From contig NZ_BCVE01000007.1 of the NCBI RefSeq assembly GCF_001591585.1, positions 62,001 to 126,000 on the forward strand: a stretch of 64,000 nucleotides of DNA, in the 5' to 3' direction. The position numbers and the translations under genes are program-made. This DNA is from Niallia circulans NBRC 13626 (GTDB lineage Bacteria > Bacillota > Bacilli > Bacillales > Cytobacillaceae). Below, one piece after another: positions 56,134 through 63,981 of the stretch (positions are counted from its first letter, which is position 1; each line of letters opens with the position of its first letter). The notes beneath the pieces were generated by a model. The model was not told the DNA's origin and searched no databases. It was given only the letters and a program-made list of their open reading frames with translations.

Positions 56134-57762
56134 TTATTTGTTATTTTTCTTGTATTCTTGATATGTCTTATTTGCGGTATCCACATATTGCTTTAATCCT
56201 TGACTTTGTAATTCTTTTACAAAAGCATCAAACTCACTTAAATCACGTGTTCCCAAAATAAACTTTAATGTATTTTGATTCGTATAGTCTTTTAAAGGTG
56301 TACTTTGTAATGTTGCTTTTTCTCTGTCTTCAATTGAATATGGAATTAACGGATCAGTTGGAATTGGTGTTTTTACTGCTTTCATATCATTTTGGAACTT
56401 AATCTCTTCTTCACTCATCATCGAATGAAGTAAATCGGTTGTTCCTCCATAGGAAAAAACTCCACCAGAGAATCCATAGTCAACCCGTAAATCCTTTGTT
56501 CCCTTTGGATTTAATCCATTGTAATTAATATCATCCATTAATTTTCTTACTCCATCTTCCTTCGTGAATGTTGTTCCTTCTACTCCCCATTTAGTGAATT
56601 CCTGCCCTTCATCACTGTAATATAGCCAGTCAATAAACTGAAGAATTGCTTCAAAGTTTTCACTTTCTTTAATTTTGGAGGTAATCATTACACCATTTTC
56701 TAATCTAGAGCCTGACATTAATTGACCAGCAGGACCGCCGGGAACAGTAATTTTGGAGATAGAATATTTCCCTTTACCTAACGTTTTATCCATATCAACT
56801 CGATGGAGGTTGATTGTTTGAGAATTTCCATTTATAATGAATGATTTTCCTGTTACAAATTTCTGTACCGCTTGATCATCGCTTTGTGTAAAGCTCTCTT
56901 CATCTAACAATCCTTCTTCTACTAATTTGTGAAAGTATGTGAGCATTTCTTTATAGTTATTTGTTGTTGCTGCATACACAAATTTATCAGCATCTTGATC
57001 ATACGATAATCCATTTCCAAATCCCCAACCAGCTTTCGTTCCGAAACTTGTTGCGGCAATATTTAGTGTACTGTTAAATGTAAAACGATCAGAGAATGGA
57101 ATAGAATCTGGATAGATTTCTTTTAATTTCTTCATTGCTGTATATAATTCATCCCAAGTTGTTGGAATAGCAATATTATTTTCTTCAAAGATATCGGTTC
57201 TTACAATTAACGTATAATCTGGCCAAACCTCTTCATGTAAACCTGGCAAGACATAGAACTTCCCATCATTTTGTCGTAATGTATCTAATTCTGGACCCAT
57301 ATCCCATTTTTCAATTTTTTCTTTGAAGTGAGGCATTTTATCAATGTAATCGCTTACCGGAAGTGCCGCCCCCGATGCCACGAAGGCAGCTTCTTCTCCT
57401 GGATAGGTTTTTGGAATAACGATTGGGGCTTCTCCTGAACTAATTAACAAACTTCTCTTTTGCGTATAATCACTTAATGGAACAATTGTCGGCTTCAAGG
57501 TAACATTCGTAATTTCTTTTATCTTATCCCATAATAGCCAGTCTTTTTTATACGGATATGTCGGCTGATCCATAAATAAAATAGATAAATCAAATGGCTC
57601 TGTTGCTTTAAATGTGTCACCTGCGGTATATGATTCCATTGCACCTTTTGTTGCTACTTCCACTTCCTTACTTGCTGAATCATCCTTTGAACAAGCAGCA
57701 GCAATTATTACGAACACTATTAGACCTAGAAATAACCCAACCTTTTTCCAACTTTCTTTCAT
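56134..57762 (-). CDS. Extracellular solute-binding lipoprotein, LplA/YtcQ type
   Basis: A 542-residue large solute-binding protein. The signal sequence has a lipobox VIIAAAC (Cys about 24) and is followed by a charged linker. The body has LLWDKIKEITNVTLKPTIVP near 80, ILQFIDWLYYSDEGQEFTKW near 370, and the long C-terminal extension typical of the LplA/YtcQ group. These proteins bind oligosaccharides of plant hemicellulose or pectin, including aldouronates in related bacteria. The ATG follows GGAGG by 7 nt. It is third in lplB-lplC-lplA order, with a stem-loop before it. Ligand not determinable here. Confidence 0.88.
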   Translation of the reverse strand: MKESWKKVGLFLGLIVFVIIAAACSKDDSASKEVEVATKGAMESYTAGDTFKATEPFDLSILFMDQPTYPYKKDWLLWDKIKEITNVTLKPTIVPLSDYTQKRSLLISSGEAPIVIPKTYPGEEAAFVASGAALPVSDYIDKMPHFKEKIEKWDMGPELDTLRQNDGKFYVLPGLHEEVWPDYTLIVRTDIFEENNIAIPTTWDELYTAMKKLKEIYPDSIPFSDRFTFNSTLNIAATSFGTKAGWGFGNGLSYDQDADKFVYAATTNNYKEMLTYFHKLVEEGLLDEESFTQSDDQAVQKFVTGKSFIINGNSQTINLHRVDMDKTLGKGKYSISKITVPGGPAGQLMSGSRLENGVMITSKIKESENFEAILQFIDWLYYSDEGQEFTKWGVEGTTFTKEDGVRKLMDDINYNGLNPKGTKDLRVDYGFSGGVFSYGGTTDLLHSMMSEEEIKFQNDMKAVKTPIPTDPLIPYSIEDREKATLQSTPLKDYTNQNTLKFILGTRDLSEFDAFVKELQSQGLKQYVDTANKTYQEYKKNNK

Positions 57763-57793
57763 GGCATTTCCTCCCCTTATATATATAGGAAAA

Positions 57794-57840
57794 GCGTAAG
57801 TTGTTTCCTTGAAACAGGCATATGGAATAATAACCTACGC
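57794..57840. other. Intercistronic stem-loop between lplC-like and binding-protein genes
   Basis: GCGTAAGTT (57794) pairs with AACCTACGC (to 57840) across about 30 nt. No T-run follows. It lies upstream of the binding-protein SD and could protect its mRNA or mark a processing site. Confidence 0.45.
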
Positions 57841-57873
57841 TGAACTCCCTAACTTCGGCAAGTCCTATTTTGA

Positions 57874-58743
57874 CTATTTAATAGAGCCTAGCATTACACC
57901 CGAAACAAAATATTTCTGTACAAATGGATATACCGTTAATATTGGCAATATCGTTAAGACCATTGTTACGGATTTAATATTAGCGGAAATTTGAGTTAAA
58001 TTATCAGCTGAAGTAGCACCTGCTGACATTCCACCTGTTGTTCCCGCAATCATATTCCGCAAATAAATCGTTACTGGAAATAATTCTTTTTTATCCATAT
58101 AAATAAAAGCGCTGAACCAAGAGTTCCAATAAGCTACTGCGTAAAATAACACCATAGTGGCGATTACTGCTTTACTCAGGGGCAATACTATTTTTAGTAA
58201 AATACCATATGTGCTTAAACCATCAATAGAGGCTGCCTCTTCTAATTCTTCTGGCATATTTTCAAAAAAGGATTTCATGATCAGCATATTATAAATACTA
58301 ATTGCACCAGGAATGACAATAGCCCACATTGTATTGGCAAAGCCTAATGAGTTGATTAAAACATAATTGGGAATTAAGCCGCCATTAAAGAACATCGTAA
58401 ATACGGCAAATACAGTTAAAAACCTGCGTCCTACTAATCTTCTTTTAGAAAGCGCATATGCAAACATTGTTGTTAAAAACATAGAAATGATTGTGCCTAC
58501 CACTGTGTATACAACCGTATTTTTATAATTAATCCAAAACATGGTGTCAGAAAGAACCTTCTCATATGTGTCTACATTGAATCCTTTTGGTATTAAATTT
58601 ACCTGTCCAGAATTGATATAAGACTCACTACTAAAGGATTGTGCAACTACATTTATAAATGGATATAAAGTACAAAATATAATAATTAAGAGAATACAAA
58701 CATTAAAGACTTTAAAAACTTTGTACTGTTTCGATTCTTTCAT
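57874..58743 (-). CDS. ABC transporter permease, LplC/YtcP type
   Basis: A 289-residue polysaccharide-type permease with six membrane helices. The EAA loop reads ELEEAASIDGLSTYGILLKI near 170 and the family ending FVQKYFVSGVMLGSIK is exact for LplC/YtcP proteins. It pairs with the LplB-like permease 13 nt upstream. No ATPase gene is present, so a shared ATPase is assumed. The set probably imports xylan- or uronate-derived oligosaccharides, by analogy to aldouronate importers and given the SDR and xylose genes in the window. Confidence 0.88.
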   Translation of the reverse strand: MKESKQYKVFKVFNVCILLIIIFCTLYPFINVVAQSFSSESYINSGQVNLIPKGFNVDTYEKVLSDTMFWINYKNTVVYTVVGTIISMFLTTMFAYALSKRRLVGRRFLTVFAVFTMFFNGGLIPNYVLINSLGFANTMWAIVIPGAISIYNMLIMKSFFENMPEELEEAASIDGLSTYGILLKIVLPLSKAVIATMVLFYAVAYWNSWFSAFIYMDKKELFPVTIYLRNMIAGTTGGMSAGATSADNLTQISANIKSVTMVLTILPILTVYPFVQKYFVSGVMLGSIK

Positions 58744-58756
58744 TAAATCTCCCTCC

Positions 58757-59719
58757 CTACCATAAACTTCTTTCTGTTAGTTTTCTTGATATGCTGTTCG
58801 CCGTTAATACAAGCACTAAGCCAATAATAGATTCAAATAATCCAATAGCTGCTGCATAGCTAAAATTATTGGATTCTAAACCAACACGATATAAATAAGT
58901 TGAAATAACATCAGAAGTTTCATAGGTTAATGGGTTATAAATTAATAAGATTTTTTCAAAGCCAATTGCAAGAAAGCTGCCAATATTCAAAATCAATAGG
59001 GTAACAATAGTTGGCAATATCCCTGGTATCGTAATATGAAGGGTTTGTTTCCATCTGTTCGCACCGTCAATTTTTGCTGCTTCATATAAGGAATCGTCAA
59101 TCGTTGTTAATGCCGCTAAGTATAGAATTGCCCCCCATCCCATCCCTTGCCAGACTTCAGAGGTAACATAAATTGTCCGGAACCATTCTGGACTTTGGAT
59201 AAAGCTTATTTTTTCTCCGGTGAAAAATTCGACTATTCCATTAATGGAACCGTTTAGAGCTGTTAATTGCAAGATCATTCCAGCAATAATAACAATAGAT
59301 AAGAAATGCGGTAGATAGGAAGCTGTTTGTACAAACTTCTTAAACTTTTTGGATTTAACTTCATTCAAAAGAAGAGCGAATATAATGGGCATAGGAAAAC
59401 AAAATAACAAGGTAATTCCGCCCAAAATTAATGTGTTTTTAAATACATTCCAAAAAACTGGGTCGTTAATAAACATATTAAAGTAATAAAAACCAACCCA
59501 TTGTTCACCATAAATTTTTCCACCTGGCATATATCTTCTAAATGCAATAACATTTCCTAACATTGGACCATATTTAAAAATAATTAAATAAATAAGCGGT
59601 AAGACTAATAATGAATAGAGCTGCCAATCCTTTCTAATTGCAGCTAATGTTGTTTTAAATTTGTTTCTTTTTGTCTTCATTGTTTTATTTACATGTGAAT
59701 GCACAACCTCTGTTTCCAT
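58757..59719 (-). CDS. ABC transporter permease, LplB type
   Basis: A 320-residue permease with a basic N-terminal tail (about 30 residues) and six helices. The LplB hallmarks KYGPMLGNVIAFRRYMPGG near 50 and the EAA loop LYEAAKIDGANRWKQTLHI near 225 are present. It is the first gene of the lplB-lplC-lplA group, with a promoter and a weak cre-like site upstream. Its start ATG has a G-rich SD (GGGGGGTACTT). Confidence 0.9.
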   Translation of the reverse strand: METEVVHSHVNKTMKTKRNKFKTTLAAIRKDWQLYSLLVLPLIYLIIFKYGPMLGNVIAFRRYMPGGKIYGEQWVGFYYFNMFINDPVFWNVFKNTLILGGITLLFCFPMPIIFALLLNEVKSKKFKKFVQTASYLPHFLSIVIIAGMILQLTALNGSINGIVEFFTGEKISFIQSPEWFRTIYVTSEVWQGMGWGAILYLAALTTIDDSLYEAAKIDGANRWKQTLHITIPGILPTIVTLLILNIGSFLAIGFEKILLIYNPLTYETSDVISTYLYRVGLESNNFSYAAAIGLFESIIGLVLVLTANSISRKLTERSLW

Positions 59720-59832
59720 AAGTACCCCCCTCTGTTTTAATAATATCTATAGCCTTTTGCTAAATCTTTCTATAGCAGCTGACTATTATAAAGCTTCATC
59801 TTTTTAGAGGATGAAGCAAACACACATAAAAA

Positions 59833-59846
59833 TTAAAGCGCTTACT
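59833..59846 (-). promoter_or_regulatory. Weak cre-like site upstream of lplB-like gene
   Basis: AGTAAGCGCTTTAA on the minus strand keeps the AAGCGCTT core but deviates at two of 14 consensus positions. It lies about 25 nt downstream of the predicted -10, suitable for catabolite repression. Confidence 0.45.
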
Positions 59847-59866
59847 TTATTTTGCATCAATACCCC

Positions 59867-59894
59867 CTTATAAAATAGCTAATAGATGGTGCAA
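59867..59894 (-). promoter_or_regulatory. Candidate promoter of the lplB-like operon
   Basis: TTGCAC (59894-59889), a 16-nt spacer and TATAAG (59872-59867). The leader to the gene contains a hairpin GCTTCATC/GATGAAGC (59791-59815). Confidence 0.45.
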
Positions 59895-59991
59895 GCAATA
59901 TTTATGATGATAATCTCGGTAATGGAGTGATCAGTGAAATGAGAAAATTTAACTTGTTGTATGAAGTAGATTTTTTGTCAACTTGATTTTA

Positions 59992-60007
59992 GCCATACTA
60001 GTATGGC
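59992..60007. promoter_or_regulatory. Perfect 16-bp palindrome upstream of the lplB-like operon
   Basis: GCCATACTAGTATGGC is a perfect uninterrupted palindrome 25 bp after the Nif3-like stop and about 100 bp upstream of the lplB-like promoter. It has no loop or T-run and so is better explained as a dimeric protein-binding site than a terminator. The binding protein is not known. Confidence 0.45.
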
Positions 60008-60032
60008 AGATTAGCCAAAAAAATATTGTTAT

Positions 60033-60824
60033 TTAAATAATCTGAAACAGTGGCTTTTCTTTTATGTAATGTACAGGAATATGCGGAAAATTATTTGCTA
60101 TTAGATTGGTTAAGTATTCCATGCCAGGTTCTTCACTAACTGCATGCCCAATTAGGATAAATGCTTTTTTCTTTCCTTGTTGGACGGCATCTCTGACATA
60201 CTCAGGAGACTCCCATTCTGGTCCTTCTCCTGCAATAATCAGGTCTAAATTTTGATTTTGAAATAAAGGGATCACTACTTCACCTCCTCCGCGATAACCT
60301 GCTAACAAGCCAATTCTTTGGCATTCCATGGATAACTCCCCCACAACTCTTACAAACGGGGCATCAAGCTTATCTTTCACGTATTTTGCAATATCAGCGA
60401 CAGTTTTCTTTGGTGTGACAATAGTGGTTGCAATGGACAGATGCTCTTCGACATGATTCTCCCATTCCAGTTTTTGAATTAATCCCGCCATAACGCCATC
60501 TGGATTGTAACGATGATAATAATCATGAAAGCGAAAAATATGGATAGCAGTATCTTCTATTAATTGGAGCTTAGTCATGTATACTGAATCTTTCTCATAT
60601 AATTTTTTCCAATTCTCATGGCTGTAAAATGGTCCTTCATGGCTTATAATCATATTTGCTCCAATAGATATCGCTTTCTCCAATACTTGCTGCGTCAACA
60701 TGAATGCGGTTACAATTCCTTTCACATCCGAATCTGCTGACCCTTTTATTAATACATCTGTTGTGGATTCAACCATTTTTGCGGGCTCCAATAACTTATC
60801 TATTACTTCTTGAATAGTTGTCAT
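60033..60824 (-). CDS. Nif3-like dinuclear metal centre protein (DUF34)
   Basis: A 263-residue member of the Nif3/DUF34 family. Candidate metal ligands are visible in MIISHEGPFYSH near 60, FRFHDYYHR near 97 and LIGHAVSEEPGMEYL near 225, with GIVTAFMLTQQVLEKAIS near 36 typical of the family. It is shorter than the core Nif3 of Bacillus (YqfO) and lacks its PII-like insertion. The biochemical role of the family is unsettled. Its promoter is covered by a XylR-type operator (60866-60890), so it belongs to the sugar regulon; a hydrolase or isomerase role on a sugar derivative is possible but unproven. Confidence 0.8.
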   Translation of the reverse strand: MTTIQEVIDKLLEPAKMVESTTDVLIKGSADSDVKGIVTAFMLTQQVLEKAISIGANMIISHEGPFYSHENWKKLYEKDSVYMTKLQLIEDTAIHIFRFHDYYHRYNPDGVMAGLIQKLEWENHVEEHLSIATTIVTPKKTVADIAKYVKDKLDAPFVRVVGELSMECQRIGLLAGYRGGGEVVIPLFQNQNLDLIIAGEGPEWESPEYVRDAVQQGKKKAFILIGHAVSEEPGMEYLTNLIANNFPHIPVHYIKEKPLFQII

Positions 60825-60850
60825 TCTATCTCTCCCATCAAGTTAATCCA

Positions 60851-60880
60851 ATTATACCACGCTCAAGTTTGTTTATTCAA
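60851..60880 (-). promoter_or_regulatory. Promoter of the Nif3-like gene
   Basis: TTGAAT (60880-60875), an 18-nt spacer and TATAAT (60856-60851). The -35 box lies inside the XylR-type operator, so repressor binding would exclude RNA polymerase. Confidence 0.7.
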
Positions 60881-60890
60881 TATACAAACT
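60866..60890. promoter_or_regulatory. XylR-type operator upstream of the Nif3-like gene
   Basis: A 25-bp palindrome with arms AGTTTGT and ACAAACT around an 11-nt A/T-rich centre. It is identical at 23 of 25 positions to the site beside xylR2 (51945-51969). The match over this length is very unlikely by chance and links the two promoters to one regulator. Confidence 0.75.
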
Positions 60891-60947
60891 ATATTTTTTT
60901 TTACAACTTTTACTATATTTTATAATCAATAAGTCATTGACTTCCTC

Positions 60948-61583
60948 TTATTCTGTGATCGCTTTATTCATATTCTGTTTTTGCAACCGCTGAAAAAGCA
61001 GAATGCTACTCGACATTAGTATACATGCTGCGGAAATTCCACTAAAAAAAGGGAGAAGTCCAGGTATATATAATAATAGAAAAATATCTGCTGCTAACCC
61101 AAGTATAATCAATAATGTAATATGGATATTTAGAATTCCTAGAAAAAAGGAGTATTTAAAGTAATCGATGAATCTTAACTGATAATGTACATAGACAGGA
61201 AAGAAGAATAAAAGAGTGATAGCATATATGCATGTAATAAGTAGTAAAACACTTATGGAAACAATCCGAATAAATCCCCCTAAATTTAAGATTAGATAGT
61301 AATCTACATACAAAATTATACCAGCCACTATAAATACGAACCCAAAAGTATTACTTTTGATAAATTCGCTTTTATAGACAGATAGATATGTTTTCCAAAT
61401 AGGAACTTCCGTTTCCTTCCGAAACCATTTACGGACAATGGTAAAAAGTGCAACTGTTGCTGGCATAAAACCAAATAGGAAAAGACCACTTGCAGTGAAC
61501 ATAATCCATAACAAATTAACGGAAGCCAGCTTCATTATCCATTCACAGATGGTATATAATTTTCCCATTGGTTTTGTTGTCAT
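60948..61583 (-). CDS. YesL family (DUF624) membrane protein, copy 2
   Basis: A 211-residue DUF624 membrane protein with about five hydrophobic helices. The family N-terminus LASVNLLWIMFTASGLFLFGFMPATVALF reads clearly in two pieces (LASVNLLWIMFTASG, then FMPATVALFTIVRKWFR). YesL genes travel with oligosaccharide importers; their role is unknown. It lies between the GH52 pseudogene and the Nif3-like gene, downstream of two ABC permease genes on the same strand, and is likely part of that transcript. Confidence 0.82.
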   Translation of the reverse strand: MTTKPMGKLYTICEWIMKLASVNLLWIMFTASGLFLFGFMPATVALFTIVRKWFRKETEVPIWKTYLSVYKSEFIKSNTFGFVFIVAGIILYVDYYLILNLGGFIRIVSISVLLLITCIYAITLLFFFPVYVHYQLRFIDYFKYSFFLGILNIHITLLIILGLAADIFLLLYIPGLLPFFSGISAACILMSSSILLFQRLQKQNMNKAITE

Positions 61584-61636
61584 ACTATCCCCTCTTCTTT
61601 CTTTTTCCTTCTAAGCATTGTTTTCTTATTTGCGGA

Positions 61637-61980
61637 TTAGAACCTTTTCTGCCGCTCGTCTAACCAAAGTATGTTTGTTACACCTCTTGGATGATATTTG
61701 CTTCCCTCAATTTCTCCTGAAATTATTTGATCGCTCCAACTCCAAATGGATGGTTCTGGATATGTGAGCCATTCCACATAGAGCCGTATATACTTTCTTG
61801 ATAGGCAAAGCTTGATATGGTTCCTTTTTTAAGCACCAATTTAAATATTGTGTTTCGGAGAACGGCCAAATTCTAATTCTAATCCATCCCCTATACCTGG
61901 AAAACCTAATGTAAAGTTTGAGAATGCTCCAATCGGAGAATGGTGCGCATCAAAAAAATATTTTTGAAGTCGGATGAACC
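61637..61980 (-). pseudogene. Remnant of a GH52 beta-xylosidase gene, internally deleted
   Basis: The 5' part translates to FFDAHHSPIGAFSNFTLGFP followed by GDGLELEFGRSPKHNI, and the 3' part to YVEWLTYPEPSIWSWSDQII, then GSKYHPRGVTNILWLDE and a stop at 61637. These match, as I know them, the N-terminal and extreme C-terminal ends of family GH52 beta-xylosidases, which are about 700 residues long; the roughly 600 residues between are gone. There is a G-rich SD (GGGAGGGG) but the start codon reads ATCC instead of ATG, and a base is lost in the A-run at the fourth codon. It lies directly downstream of two sugar permease genes, where a xyloside hydrolase would be expected. Confidence 0.85.
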
Positions 61981-61990
61981 CCTCCCTTTA

Positions 61991-62887
61991 TTATCCTTTT
62001 ACAGACCCAGCTGCTAAACCTTCTACAATTTTATTACTTAATAAAATGAAAGCGATTAAAATAGGAATAATGCTAATCATTAAAGTTGCTCCAATTGCTC
62101 CCCAATCTGTTAAATATTGACCTACGAAGTTATTTACACCAACTGTTAATGTCTTCCATTGATCAGAGCTAATGAACGTATTAACAAATACAAATTCATT
62201 CCAATTATAAATCATATTTATAATAACAACTGTAGCCATAACAGGAGTCGTCATTGGCAATGTGATTTGAAAGAATATACGGTGAATCGAACAACCATCC
62301 ATTACAGCTGCCTCTTCTAATTCTCTTGGCAGTGCCTGATAGAATCCTAATAAAATCATGATAGTTAGCGGCAAATTAAACGCTGTATAGGATAAAAGAA
62401 TAGAAATAGGATTATCAATTAGCTCCAAGTTATTAAAAAAACTAAATAAAGGGATTAACGTAGAATGTAATGGAATCATAATGCCTACCATAAACAAACC
62501 AAGAACAAGTTTACTTAACTTCCAGTGCATTCTTGTAATCGCAAAGGTAACAAAACTTGCTAATATAACCGTCAAAACTACTGCTACAACTGTAATCCAT
62601 ACACTATTGAAGAAATATAAGCTGATATTTCCTTGGGTCCATACTTTTACATAGTTCCCCCATTTTGGGTCTTTCGGAAGAGCAAATGGAGATAAGCCGA
62701 AAACTTCTTGATTCGTTTTTAAGGAAAAGAAGAATAACCAAACGAGTGGGTATATTTGAAAAATGGCAATTACTCCAAGCACTAGATACAAAATACCGTA
62801 TCCAATCTTACTTCCCAGAGATCCTTTCGTTTTAGGAGATGTGGATAATTCAGTTTTATTTTGTTTTTTCAGGATTACTTCACTCAT
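61991..62887 (-). CDS. Carbohydrate ABC transporter permease (MalG type)
   Basis: A 298-residue CUT1 permease with a cytosolic N-terminus and six helices. The EAA loop is ELEEAAVMDGCSIHRIFFQI near 200 and the ending VEGLAAGSVKG is typical. The start at 62887 has AAGGAGAGAGG upstream and falls 14 nt after the stop of the previous permease; an upstream in-frame ATG at 62965 would overlap that gene and is unlikely. The GH52 remnant follows 10 nt downstream, which suggests xylooligosaccharides as the transported sugar (inference). Confidence 0.9.
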   Translation of the reverse strand: MSEVILKKQNKTELSTSPKTKGSLGSKIGYGILYLVLGVIAIFQIYPLVWLFFFSLKTNQEVFGLSPFALPKDPKWGNYVKVWTQGNISLYFFNSVWITVVAVVLTVILASFVTFAITRMHWKLSKLVLGLFMVGIMIPLHSTLIPLFSFFNNLELIDNPISILLSYTAFNLPLTIMILLGFYQALPRELEEAAVMDGCSIHRIFFQITLPMTTPVMATVVIINMIYNWNEFVFVNTFISSDQWKTLTVGVNNFVGQYLTDWGAIGATLMISIIPILIAFILLSNKIVEGLAAGSVKG

Positions 62888-62901
62888 GATTACCTCTCTC
62901 C

Positions 62902-63780
62902 TTAATACTGAGCATCTTCTTTTGATGCTGTTAATTTTTGTATAACCCATGTCATAACAAGACAAATGATTAATAACGCAAAGCCAATGGCACTACCGTA
63001 GCCAAAATCATATGTTTTGAATGCTTCTTTATACATATAAGAGGCCATCACTTCACTTGCTCCATTTGGTCCTCCACCAGTCATAACATAGATTAAATCA
63101 AAATATTTTAAAGATCCTACAATGGCTAAAACAATAGTTACTTTTATTACTGGTGCAATTAATGGAATTTTGATTTTATAAGCAATTTGTAATGGGGTTG
63201 CCCCATCAATTTTAGCTGCCTCAATAATTTCATCTGCTACTCCTTTTAAAGCTGCATAATAAATAATGATGTAAAATCCAGCATATTGCCAAACAATTGG
63301 AATGAAAATGGAGTATAGTACTAAATTGGGATCCGCAAGCCATAAGGGTGTATTTTCTACTCCAAACATGGTTAAAAGCTTGTTCAACATTCCATTTGTT
63401 GGATCAAAAATTTTCAACCATAGCTGTGCAATAGCTACAGACGATAATAACATCGGAATTAAATATATTTTGCGAAGAATTCCAGCCCCCTTAATCTTGC
63501 TTGCTAATATAAGTGAAATTACTAAATATGCAATAAGACTTACTGCAGAAAAAACAGCTAATAAAACGGAATGATACGTACTAGACCAGAACATTTTATC
63601 TTTCATAAGCTGTATATAATTATCTAAGCCAATAAAAGTCTTAGCCCCGATACCATCCCAATCCATTAAGCCATAATATCCTGTTAATACAATAGGAATA
63701 TAGATTAAACCCAAAATGAGCAACAGTGCAGGGAGCACATAAAGAGTGATTACCCATTTGTTTGACATCACGTTTTTCAT
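62902..63780 (-). CDS. Carbohydrate ABC transporter permease (MalF type)
   Basis: A 292-residue CUT1 permease with six helices. The EAA loop reads IIEAAKIDGATPLQIAYKI near 190 and VMTGGGPNGASEVMASYMY near 230 is typical of MalF-like subunits. It is the first permease of the pair. Upstream, a terminator hairpin and the apparent 3' end of another gene at the window edge fit a substrate-binding protein gene preceding it, as in most CUT1 operons. GGAGG lies 11 nt before the ATG. Confidence 0.9.
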   Translation of the reverse strand: MKNVMSNKWVITLYVLPALLLILGLIYIPIVLTGYYGLMDWDGIGAKTFIGLDNYIQLMKDKMFWSSTYHSVLLAVFSAVSLIAYLVISLILASKIKGAGILRKIYLIPMLLSSVAIAQLWLKIFDPTNGMLNKLLTMFGVENTPLWLADPNLVLYSIFIPIVWQYAGFYIIIYYAALKGVADEIIEAAKIDGATPLQIAYKIKIPLIAPVIKVTIVLAIVGSLKYFDLIYVMTGGGPNGASEVMASYMYKEAFKTYDFGYGSAIGFALLIICLVMTWVIQKLTASKEDAQY

Positions 63781-63937
63781 TTTCTGCTTTCCCTCCTTAT
63801 TGATTGGGAGGAGCTTTGTTAAATGATATATAATTGTTCATGAGTTATTCATGTAACCAATATCATCGTTTAACAGAGCTTTCTCAAAAATCAATAATGT
63901 ATCTTCCCAATTATCTAAAGTGATTATCTTTTAAATA

Positions 63938-63975
63938 GTGGAATCCACCTTTTTTATTCGATAGATTCCACCCAT
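63938..63975 (-). terminator. Hairpin between edge gene and permease gene
   Basis: GTGGAATC (63938-63945) pairs with GATTCCAC (63964-63971) across about 18 nt. In the minus direction it follows the apparent stop of the gene at the right edge, with only A-rich sequence after it, so it may be a stabilising or partial-termination hairpin as in other binding-protein/permease junctions. Confidence 0.5.
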
Positions 63976-63981
63976 TCTTTA

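Noticed and set aside
59325-59345. GTTTGTACAAAC palindrome as a third XylR-type site
   Set aside because: It lies inside the lplB-like coding region and lacks the central spacer of the two real sites.
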